DNA from: Candidatus Endonucleibacter bathymodioli | GTDB lineage: Bacteria; Pseudomonadota; Gammaproteobacteria; Pseudomonadales; Endozoicomonadaceae | DNA: 64,000 bases | Assembly: GCA_030674915.1 (NCBI GenBank) | Contig: JASXSV010000005.1 | Coordinates: 1-64,000 of the forward strand | Reading direction: 5' to 3' | Shown: positions 56,667 through 64,000 of the stretch, piece after piece | Position numbering within the stretch: the stretch's first letter is position 1 | Layout of the letters: each line of letters begins with the position of its first letter | The notes under the pieces: model-generated | Seen by the model: only the letters and a program-made list of their open reading frames with translations | The model's database searches: none | Told to the model about the DNA's origin: nothing | Made by a program: the position numbers and the translations under genes

Positions 56667-57244
56667 ATGAAACAAATCACTTTCGCATCCGCAGAATACA
56701 CTCATAAAAAAGTTATCACTAAGCGTGAGCTCTTTCTAAATGAAATGGGAAAAACCGTACCATGGGTACGCCTGCTCAATATTATAGAGCCTTACTATCC
56801 CAAGAAAGGCAAAGGTCGCCCACCAATGCCAATGGAAAGTATGTTGCGGATTTATTTCTTACAGCAATGGTACTCATTATCAGATTCTGCAGCAGGGCAT
56901 GCCTTATACGATATGGACTGTATGCGTCGGTTTGCGCAACTTGAATTATTAGATGCCATACCTGATGAAACCACCATACTTAATTTCAGAAGACTAATTG
57001 AAAAAGGCATCAAGGTATCTCAAGGCAGCATGGTAGATGCGACTATTATCCAAGCTCCTAGCTCTACTAAAAACGTGACCCTGATATGCGTTCCACCCAT
57101 AAAAACAACCAATATTATTTTGGTTTTAAAATACACATAGGAACAGACATCAATAGCAACGCCATACACAGTGCAAACGTCACACCGGCGAATAAAGCTG
57201 ATGTTAACGAATTACCCAAGTTACTGCACAAAGATGACAATTGA
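56667..57244 (+). pseudogene. IS5-family transposase, deleted and frameshifted
   Basis: MKQITFASAEYTHKKVITKR, VPWVRLLNIIEPYYPKKGKG, PPMPMESMLRIYFLQQWYSL and IPDETTILNFRRLIEKG are the N-terminal half of an IS5-type transposase. An internal deletion joins RRLIEKG to SQGSMVDATIIQAPSSTKN, and a frameshift follows. The text continues in another frame (DPDMRSTHKNNQYYFGFKIH, IGTDINSNAIHSANVTPANK) and stops near 57244; the rest is absent. Confidence 0.85.
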
Positions 57245-57508
57245 GTGACACAAAACATTGTTGTTTTATTTTGGATAACCGGCTTCCCAGAGCGATACTA
57301 CTTTACTAGGTTTTGGAGATTAAATCAGATATTCCCTAATGAGCCATATGCTTAACCATAATATTATAGTTATAAAAAGTCTCTATATATGAACTAACGA
57401 AGTGTAATATTGTCTATACATAGTAATAACGTAAAATTATGTCATATATATATATATGATAAATAATTAAAAATCCACAGTATTAACAATAAATACAAGA
57501 GGTTAGAA

Positions 57509-58681
57509 ATGAGCATATATTCAAATACGTCCTTGATAATGGATAACCGGAACAAATTGGAAATACTGCCTATATCCTCATGGCATAATAAGTTGATAGA
57601 AACAATCTTACAAAAACGCCATCGGTTACCTGCTACCTACACTTTAACTATATATTGTTATACAAATATATTGAAAAAAACTTTTTTAGCTCTTGCAGTT
57701 TTCTACTCAACCTTATCTGTAGCGAAAGCTGACTTTAAAACACTTCCTAAAATGCAAGAATTTGAATATGTCACCTCTGATGATGATGCTGTCAACCAGT
57801 TATTTAACAACCAAAATTATGAAGTATTAGCAATGGAAAAAACAAGTTTTCAAGCACAAAGCACCTATGCTGTCATGGCTTCCAAAAAGAAATATTTTGT
57901 AAAAATAACAAGAGAAGACTGCTATGCATGCAATGCGACTTCTTTTGGTTATGAGTGGCAATTAAAATATGATAAGAAAAAAAATGATATAATTAACAAA
58001 GCAAATGCCGCACTAATACTACCTTATCAAAGTGGAACGTTCATCTTACAAAACAAAAAACATCTTATCGTAAGCTATCAATGGGCTCCTGGAAAAACTT
58101 TAAAAGATATTTATATCGACCATTTCTCAGGCAACAAGGACTCAGAAACATTAAAGATAGCTATGCATAGGTATGGACAAGTGATTGCAATTGCAGCTCT
58201 AGATCCGAACGATCCTAGTGACGACATAATAGAATTATCCAATAGGAAACCACAGATATCATTAGATGATAGACATGCCGGAAATATAAAATATTTTGAA
58301 AGGAATGATAAGGTATATTTGCTAGATCTCGCAATGATACACATCGACATAGACTCAGATACAGTTGAAAAATCAATAATAGCAACAGCTGCACATCTTT
58401 GTGCATTGCCAGGTGATTTCCTAAATGCAAATATACACCATATAAATACGCAGGAGTATATAAAAATATGGCGGCATGGTCGAGAATATGTATCTACACC
58501 TGTCAGTTACTTTATAAATGGTTATATCTCAGCTTTACCAAAATATGATTCAAATGTAGTCCAAGAAATATTGCTGAAAAATATCAATGATGTTTTTGAA
58601 AAAAATTGTGCTAACGGGTTGACTTTATATTGCAGTTTAATTGATGATGTCAAATCAATAAACCAAGGAACATGCGATTAA
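57509..58681 (+). CDS. Exported protein with a protein-kinase-like fold
   Basis: 390 aa; AGAGG precedes the ATG. A hydrophobic stretch at residues 54-74 (ILKKTFLALAVFYSTLSVAKA) looks like a late signal peptide or anchor. The body has the hallmarks of the kinase fold: a lysine in YFVKITRED (K132), a possible E149, the catalytic-loop-like sequence DDRHAGNIKY (D254, N259) and a DFG-equivalent LLDLAMIHID (D273). The arrangement D-x-H-x-G-N ... D-L resembles aminoglycoside- or choline-kinase-type enzymes. No family assignment is possible by eye. The last two residues and the stop codon lie in the terminal repeat of IS element B, so the original C-terminus was probably longer. Effector function is inferred. 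Confidence 0.68.
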   Translation: MSIYSNTSLIMDNRNKLEILPISSWHNKLIETILQKRHRLPATYTLTIYCYTNILKKTFLALAVFYSTLSVAKADFKTLPKMQEFEYVTSDDDAVNQLFNNQNYEVLAMEKTSFQAQSTYAVMASKKKYFVKITREDCYACNATSFGYEWQLKYDKKKNDIINKANAALILPYQSGTFILQNKKHLIVSYQWAPGKTLKDIYIDHFSGNKDSETLKIAMHRYGQVIAIAALDPNDPSDDIIELSNRKPQISLDDRHAGNIKYFERNDKVYLLDLAMIHIDIDSDTVEKSIIATAAHLCALPGDFLNANIHHINTQEYIKIWRHGREYVSTPVSYFINGYISALPKYDSNVVQEILLKNINDVFEKNCANGLTLYCSLIDDVKSINQGTCD

Positions 58682-59520
58682 TTCCAGTTTTTTAAGTGCA
58701 TTACACATTGCGGTTGATTTGCAGGTTAACAATCTAAATTTTTTGATCATTTACCCCATTCTGACGATGTTCGCCAAAGAAAATAGCGTGGACAATTTGC
58801 TATCATTCTTAGCTAAGCTATGGTAGCAAGTTTTGGTGAATCCGAACTGATATTTGATGATCTAAAACGGATGCTAACCTTTTCTTTTACGCTGGCTTTC
58901 ATGTATTCTATATTGATAATCAAGTTGTTGATCATTGGATATTTATTCCAAGCCATTATTTTTCTTGGATGTTCCTCGATATGTCTCAGTAGATATTTAT
59001 GTCTTTCAACTCGTCCAATTTTCTGCGCCACTATAACCGGCATCGGAGAAGATGAACTATTCATCACTATGCAGTAGATTTGAATATTTTGAGTGCCAAA
59101 TCATGACGCTCTAACAAGTACGGAAGTTCATAGATCGTGGTGTGATCGTGGTGTGATAATGGGATTATCCTATTCAATGATAGGCCATCAAACAAACGCA
59201 TGGCCAGGATGTCATACAAGGCATCTTTCATTGCAGGATGACTTATGCTGTACCTCTGCGATATAGATTGAGTACGCAGCATCGTCATCAATGGGTAAGG
59301 TCGGCGACGATTACTATGCTTGTGGTAATATGGGTCGATAATTGATACTTGGTGCTCGTTTTCAGGTAACCAGAGTTTCCATCCGTTTAATAAACTTCTC
59401 TTTGCGGGTTTGGTGTCGTTTATGTTGATATTAGCTGCCGGCGTAGCTGAGTTGATGCTCCATGGCTCATCACATCAAAGAGCAATAACAAGGATTATCT
59501 TATTATGAGGACTTAATCTC
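58674..59520 (-). mobile_element. Degenerate IS5-type element B
   Basis: Second copy of the element at 54864-55654: ends GCGATTAATTCC and GGACTTAATCTC. Minus-strand words MKDALYDILAMRLFDGLSLN and IGRVERHKYLLRHIEEHPRK show N- and C-terminal parts of the same transposase with deletions and frameshifts. Its two ends provide the stop codons of the neighbouring genes. Confidence 0.82.
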
Positions 59521-62500
59521 ACTTTCCTTTTTAGGCAAGTTACGCTTGGGTTTTCTTTTCTTTGTTCGTTTTTTATTTTTCCCTTCTTGTATTTGCCATT
59601 CATTCTCGTTATTACCTAAATATTCATCGGCGGTGAAATAGTCGTGCTTCTCTTCATCGGCGGTGAAATACTCCTCATCTGATGTATCATCACCGTCATA
59701 ACTTTTAGGTAGTATAGAATAAATATACACGTTCTTTTTGATATTTTCCTGTATGTGATCGATAAAATTGCGCACGGATATACCATTCTCGGCTTGGAAA
59801 ATTGATATTTCAAGGACGTTATACCCTAATTTTTGAAACAGAGCTGTTTTCAGTAAAGTGGCTCCATTTCTAGTTTTGAAATCATGCCCAACGTAGTGAT
59901 GAGAACCCTGAACTTCAATCACAATATTGTAGTTTGGTACATAGATGTCAACCGGTGCCAAATTATCGATTATCTTTTCTTCTTGAATCGTAACAGATAG
60001 CGCCGAATATAGCTTATTACATAACGAGTGTTGAGTTCTTGATGTTCTTGTTTGGTAATGGACATTAGTTGGGTATTTAATTCCAAGCCAGCTTGCAGCT
60101 TGAACCATTATATGTTGTTCATATTCACATTCATAGGTTTGAAGGCGTGCATAAGAAAATAAATTCTTTATATGTTTTTGAAGAGTAGCATGTTTATCCG
60201 CAGGGTTATTTAAAAACAATCGGGCTCTAAACGCAAGAGTAGCCCATAGGGATGCGAGCAATTTTTTTCTGGGAATCTTGTTGTATTCACCGATTTGATC
60301 AGCTAGAGAAAGAAAAATAGCGTAAGTTTTTTTTGTTTCAATGAGTTCACCAATGGATGCAAAGGCCCAAAGCAAACTGTTGATACATTGGGTTTGTGTT
60401 TCTTTTGATTTGATATGCTTTCCTAAATATGTCAACAGTGTTTCCATGGTGTTTTTTAATGCCAGGGTATTCTCAATTTCCAGCTTACTTCCCAGGAGTT
60501 TTGCCATGGAGTGCAGTAGAATGAAGATATCCTTACTTGTCAAGCAGTCGATACTATTTTGTGATTCGGCTTTGGATTTTGTATGATGGCACAGTGTAAA
60601 CACTATCTTTTTAAATTCCTCTGTATCCTCCAGTTTTAGCCTTTCCGTCAGTTGCGTAAAGGACCATATTAGGTTGCTTGTGCTTTGGCAGTTAAGCTGG
60701 TCTATATTCGTGATCAGATGTGGCAGTAGGGTGAGAACTATATTTTCGACTCCCGGTGTATACTTTTTCTCTAGTTCGCTTTCCCAAAGTCTAGCTATGG
60801 ACCATAGTAGTTTGACAGTATCTGTCGTGCCGAGCTGGTCTTTCTTTGCTTCTGATTTGATTGAGGTTTGAACTTTGAGCCACAGGGCAACTACGGAATT
60901 TATGAATTCTGGTGTCTTCTGCAGATCTAGCCCTAGGCTCACGAATTTCGCATCGGACCACAGCAGAGAGATTGTCTGCGCGGTGCTGAATAGGTCTTTC
61001 TTTTCTTTTGATTCGGTTTTGATTTTTACCTTGGATAATAGAGCCACTATAATCTCTCTGTAAATAGGTGTTTGATTTAGATTTATCTCGCATTCTATTA
61101 GTGCTACTAGGGACCATAGTGTGTTGGTTAGACCTATGGTGCTTAAATCGTTTTGTATTGAGATTATACGGGGCAGCATTACGGTAACGGCTTTTTTGAG
61201 CTTCTCCTTGTCTAGCAGTTTGCTAGCCAATTTTCCCATGGACCACATTGTGGTGGAGGCACTGCGGGCGGTAAACATGAATGTTTCTTTTTGTGATCTG
61301 GCTATGATTGGCACACGGGACAATAGCATGTTCGCTGTCTTTCCTAAGAGTGGAGTATTAATGTCAAACTCTTTTTCCAGCAGTTTTGCTATGGCCCATA
61401 GCAGGCTGGATATATCGGTGTGGGTAAGGTGGTATTGCTCTGCTAACACGTGGGGCAATAGTAAAGGCAAGATATTTTTGATATTCTGTAGATCAAAACC
61501 TGCGTTTACCATCGTTGCCATGCTAAACATCAGGCTGGTTGTAGTTCTTATGTCGAAGTATTTCTTGTTTTTTGACTGGAGGTTGTGTTCTAGTTGTGTT
61601 TCTAGTTGTGTTTCTAGTTGGGTCAATAGTAATATCGCTGTTTCCGTGAGGTTAAGTCTATCTCCTTTCTGAAATTTAGTCGGCAGATCTAACTCCAACC
61701 TGAGTTCCATAGGCACATTATTGTCAGCCAGTTTTGCTATGGCCCATATAATATTGCTTCTCTCTTGGAGGCTGAACTGGGTTTTTGATTCTTTTGATTC
61801 GGCTTTTGTTTTTACATGAAATAATAGCGAGGCTAGGGTATATTGGAATTTAGGTGTCTTATCCAAATCTAGCTCGTTGTCCACAAGTTTTGCTAAGGAG
61901 TATATAATATTGGCTATACCTTGGGCATCAATATCGGTGGGTGCAGGACGTTGGTTGCACCATAGATATATTTGATCGAGAAAGGTGTCTAATAAGTTTT
62001 TTTGAGTCCTTCTAACATCTGCCTTAGTGTCTTTTTGGAATGTAAATATGCCTGCTATAGAAAATGAATAGAATACAGTAGTCATACTCCTCCAGCTCCA
62101 GTTAGAAGTGGGACAATGGTCACAGAGCAAAGGTATTAGTTGGTTTTGATGATACTTATTTAAAGGATGTTTACCGTTTAGAGTGAAGCGTTTTATTAAG
62201 CTTGCATGTTGGCTGTGCGCTATTCCACTATACTTTTCACGAAAATGACTTGAGGCTTCTGTTATTGCCATAAGTTTAGTTTTGTTGATTAAATCACAGA
62301 ATTCTGGTCGGTGTGCTTGTGCTGAACGTTTCTGTATAGTTGTAGAAGAACAAGCGCTATAGTCGTGAGAAACTGCAATATCCCCTTGAGCAAATAAGGC
62401 TTCATTGTTAACTTGCTTGACGGTGTTGCTCTTATGCTGACTTATGCTGCTTTTTGATGAGATACTACTCTGTTTGGCATTTATATCCATTATGGGAAGG

Positions 62501-62535
62501 TGATCTCTGCTGTTACCATCCGCTCTACTGTTCAT
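59503..62535 (-). CDS. RAP-domain helical-repeat protein
   Basis: 1010 aa. Between residues about 200 and 800 the protein carries roughly eleven degenerate repeats of about 40-50 residues built around '(S)LLWSIAKLxxxxLDLxxTPxF' (NIIYSLAKLVDNELDLDKTP, SLLWAIAKLLEKEFDIN, KLLWSIARLWESELEKKYTP). This pattern resembles the octotricopeptide/heptotricopeptide repeat RNA-binding proteins of organelles. A C-terminal RAP domain follows (VDIYVPNYNIVIEVQGSHHY, VGHDFKTRNGATLLKTALFQ, KLGYNVLEISIFQ). Such proteins are abundant in eukaryotic organelles and occur sporadically in intracellular bacteria. The tail is acidic, then strongly basic (KKRTKKRKPKRNLPKK), like a nuclear-localisation signal. No signal peptide. 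The last codons lie in IS element B. Confidence 0.82.
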   Translation of the reverse strand: MNSRADGNSRDHLPIMDINAKQSSISSKSSISQHKSNTVKQVNNEALFAQGDIAVSHDYSACSSTTIQKRSAQAHRPEFCDLINKTKLMAITEASSHFREKYSGIAHSQHASLIKRFTLNGKHPLNKYHQNQLIPLLCDHCPTSNWSWRSMTTVFYSFSIAGIFTFQKDTKADVRRTQKNLLDTFLDQIYLWCNQRPAPTDIDAQGIANIIYSLAKLVDNELDLDKTPKFQYTLASLLFHVKTKAESKESKTQFSLQERSNIIWAIAKLADNNVPMELRLELDLPTKFQKGDRLNLTETAILLLTQLETQLETQLEHNLQSKNKKYFDIRTTTSLMFSMATMVNAGFDLQNIKNILPLLLPHVLAEQYHLTHTDISSLLWAIAKLLEKEFDINTPLLGKTANMLLSRVPIIARSQKETFMFTARSASTTMWSMGKLASKLLDKEKLKKAVTVMLPRIISIQNDLSTIGLTNTLWSLVALIECEINLNQTPIYREIIVALLSKVKIKTESKEKKDLFSTAQTISLLWSDAKFVSLGLDLQKTPEFINSVVALWLKVQTSIKSEAKKDQLGTTDTVKLLWSIARLWESELEKKYTPGVENIVLTLLPHLITNIDQLNCQSTSNLIWSFTQLTERLKLEDTEEFKKIVFTLCHHTKSKAESQNSIDCLTSKDIFILLHSMAKLLGSKLEIENTLALKNTMETLLTYLGKHIKSKETQTQCINSLLWAFASIGELIETKKTYAIFLSLADQIGEYNKIPRKKLLASLWATLAFRARLFLNNPADKHATLQKHIKNLFSYARLQTYECEYEQHIMVQAASWLGIKYPTNVHYQTRTSRTQHSLCNKLYSALSVTIQEEKIIDNLAPVDIYVPNYNIVIEVQGSHHYVGHDFKTRNGATLLKTALFQKLGYNVLEISIFQAENGISVRNFIDHIQENIKKNVYIYSILPKSYDGDDTSDEEYFTADEEKHDYFTADEYLGNNENEWQIQEGKNKKRTKKRKPKRNLPKKESEIKSS

Positions 62536-63002
62536 AATATTAAGACCACATAATAACTAATACATACAGGTAGGACTGATAATCTGTCGATAAGTTCATT
62601 TAAAGTTGATATTTATACCTAGCGTCTTTGAAGTTGCTATGAGAAGACAGTGAGCTACTCCTTCTATGCTGCAAACCGATGAATCAAGGCAAGTCCTATC
62701 AGATATAGGTCTACTGAATAAACAACCTTACTCAATAAGCCGTGGCTGAGGTACTTGTAGTAAGCAAAAGTATTGCCAGTCTAAGATTATGGTTAAGTTC
62801 AGGTTTAAAAGGTTATTGTCCTGAAGTCTCTGACAAGCGTAAAATAGAGCTAAAGGAAAGCACTTAGAAGGCGAAGGATTCTGAAAATAAACACAGTTAT
62901 ATTATAAAAAGATCTTTCCCAAGGTTGCTGTCTGGAGAGTGTTAGTTCTCGTATTAAAATATAACTGTCGAGCGGAATTATTAATTATACGAGTATCTAT
63001 AT
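62536..63002. other. Non-coding spacer
   Basis: About 465 bp upstream of the RAP-domain gene with nothing recognised. Confidence 0.45.
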
Positions 63003-63150
63003 GAGACCTTTGAACGATAACGATGCATAAGCCCCACTATTAATTAAATCGTATTTTTTTGAGGATAAAGCCTTAAAAAGCACGATTTCAGTTCGAAGAT
63101 TCGCCATTCGAACCATTTCACCCTTCATTTTCTATTTTCAGACGCAACTT
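63003..63150. mobile_element. Truncated left end of the IS5-family element
   Basis: 148 bp matching 39008-39154 (GAGACCTTTGAACGATAACG, ..., TTTTCAGACGCAACTT) up to the last codons of the transposase gene, then unrelated sequence. A break exactly inside the transposase 3' end suggests a deletion joined it to the topB side. Confidence 0.9.
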
Positions 63151-63459
63151 ATCACCTAATCAAAAAAACAATGAAGCCTCCTTCTCCCGCACTAAGGTAA
63201 AGGTTATCGATAGTGTAAGGGTGATGAGGCTATACCCAGTTCCATTCCTGATCGAGTGGATATTGATGAACTCCAGGACTGCGTGGACTGAAAAAAAGGT
63301 CGCCACTGGCAATAATACCGTTCCCAGCCAATATGGCTCTCTTGTGACGCTTGCCAAGATTGGCTCTAAACTTCTTTGACCCGAGCTCAAAACAAGGCCA
63401 AAAAAGTAGTGCGGCAGGACATCAAAAAGATGCTACTACCTTACGAAATATAATACCCT
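63151..63459. other. Spacer between the IS fragment and topB
   Basis: About 310 bp with a 76-codon minus frame (63160-63390) that lacks known features; probably not a gene. Confidence 0.4.
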
Positions 63460-64000
63460 TCACGCTTTATCAATATTATGAGAACTCACTACAGATATTT
63501 TTTTCTTCTGGTAGTACTTACCCTTACTAGAAGGTACTCCGGTTTTTTTCCTGAAATTTTGTTTAACTGGCGGCAAACCTCGAACAGAAGCCATACCATT
63601 AGATTTAGCCGCAACCAACAGCCCCCTTAACTCATGGTCAAGATCAGCCATAAACCTAGAATAACTGCATTTTCGCTCCACAATCCTTTCCATAAAAGAC
63701 TCCCAGCTTGCGGTTATATCTGGGCACCTTACTTTATCTGGTAGCGCCTCAATTAATGCACGCCCTGTAGCAGTTGCATGAATATTTCGACCTCGTCGTT
63801 CGAGAAACTGCCGCTTAAAAAGAAGCTCAATAATACCAGCTCTTGTTGCCTCTGTTCCCAGACCGTCGGTCTTTCTCAGAACTTTACGGATAGCCGAGTC
63901 TTTTACATAACGAGCAATACCAGTCATAGCTGATAATAATGTAGCATCATTAAAATGATGCATAGGCTGAGTTTCTTTTTCTTTCAGCTCAACATCAACG
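63460..64000 (-). CDS. topB: DNA topoisomerase III, C-terminal part (5' end outside the window)
   Basis: The minus frame runs from the window edge (VDVELKEKETQP, then MHHFNDATLLSAMTGIARYV) to a stop at 63460, about 179 codons. The stretch RKTDGLGTEATRAGIIELLF and ALPDKVRCPDITASWESFME are standard for the end of the type-IA topoisomerase core of TopB. The catalytic tyrosine lies outside the window. The C-terminus is short and lysine-rich (FRKKTGVPSSKGKYYQKKK) without zinc ribbons. TopB decatenates and resolves recombination and replication intermediates. Confidence 0.9.
   Translation of the reverse strand, partial: VDVELKEKETQPMHHFNDATLLSAMTGIARYVKDSAIRKVLRKTDGLGTEATRAGIIELLFKRQFLERRGRNIHATATGRALIEALPDKVRCPDITASWESFMERIVERKCSYSRFMADLDHELRGLLVAAKSNGMASVRGLPPVKQNFRKKTGVPSSKGKYYQKKKISVVSSHNIDKA

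Noticed and set aside
63160..63390. 76-codon minus frame between the IS fragment and topB
   Set aside because: No ribosome binding site, no recognised features, and it begins next to a truncated IS end; probably chance.
1..64000. tRNA and rRNA genes
   Set aside because: I looked for the T-loop GGTTCGAATCC-type motif and long conserved rRNA blocks and found none that I can support.

Overview
The window looks like a chromosome segment of an A+T-rich, host-associated gammaproteobacterium, probably in the Oceanospirillales/Pseudomonadales neighbourhood. The evidence is the gene orders ftsK-lolA, ccoG-ccoH-ccoI-ccoS-safE, rpoN-hpf-ptsN, rplM-rpsI-petABC and a WbpM-like dehydratase followed by a ComEA-like gene, all familiar from that group. 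Only about two thirds of the window is coding. Conserved operons are cut short (no rapZ/npr after ptsN, no sspAB after petC, no diguanylate cyclase after the YfiR-like gene), and the gaps are filled with dead transposase fragments and small repeats. Several proteins look eukaryote-directed: an ankyrin protein with an HExxH motif, a kinase-fold protein, a RAP-domain helical-repeat protein and a nucleotidyltransferase-like secreted protein. I cannot name the species; an endosymbiont or intracellular parasite with a decaying genome is the inference.

Layout: 0-1.5 kb, a truncated secreted protein; 2.5-6.8 kb, lolA, ftsK and an outer-membrane protein; 7.6-10.3 kb, a YfiR-like gene and a TonB-dependent receptor; 11.2-12.3 kb, two tandem GGA-rich RNA genes that look like CsrB/RsmZ-type sRNAs; 12.4-20.9 kb, gltX, an ankyrin protein, a PLP enzyme, uppS and apt; 21.2-26.9 kb, the cytochrome cbb3 assembly cluster; 27.8-35.8 kb, a GNAT-like protein, IS debris, a cold-shock gene, a comEA-like gene, an NDP-sugar dehydratase and mgtE; 36.4-41.2 kb, ptsN, hpf, rpoN, a complete IS5-family element and rpe; 41.9-50.4 kb, rplM-rpsI, petABC and several single genes; 51-63 kb, an IS-rich accessory region with unusual proteins; 63.5 kb to the end, the 3' part of topB.

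Two dispersed repeats dominate the spacers. Palindromic element A (about 130 bp, ends reading TATACCCGTTACCATTGAAG and its inverse) occurs in about 25 intact or decayed copies between 5.9 and 51 kb, always between genes, and is essentially absent from 51 to 64 kb. Element B (about 135 bp) has the same GAGACCTTTGCAC ends as the intact IS5-family element at 39.0-40.2 kb and is probably a MITE mobilised by it.

The most noteworthy points are: the duplicated CsrB-like RNA pair; a ptsN whose phosphorylated histidine is arginine and whose early codons contain a perfect 18-bp inverted repeat; a two-frame gene joined by a canonical A_AAA_AAG slippery site; an IS remnant that supplies the stop codons of both flanking effector-like genes; and a 13-bp tandem repeat (not a multiple of three) at the end of ccoS.
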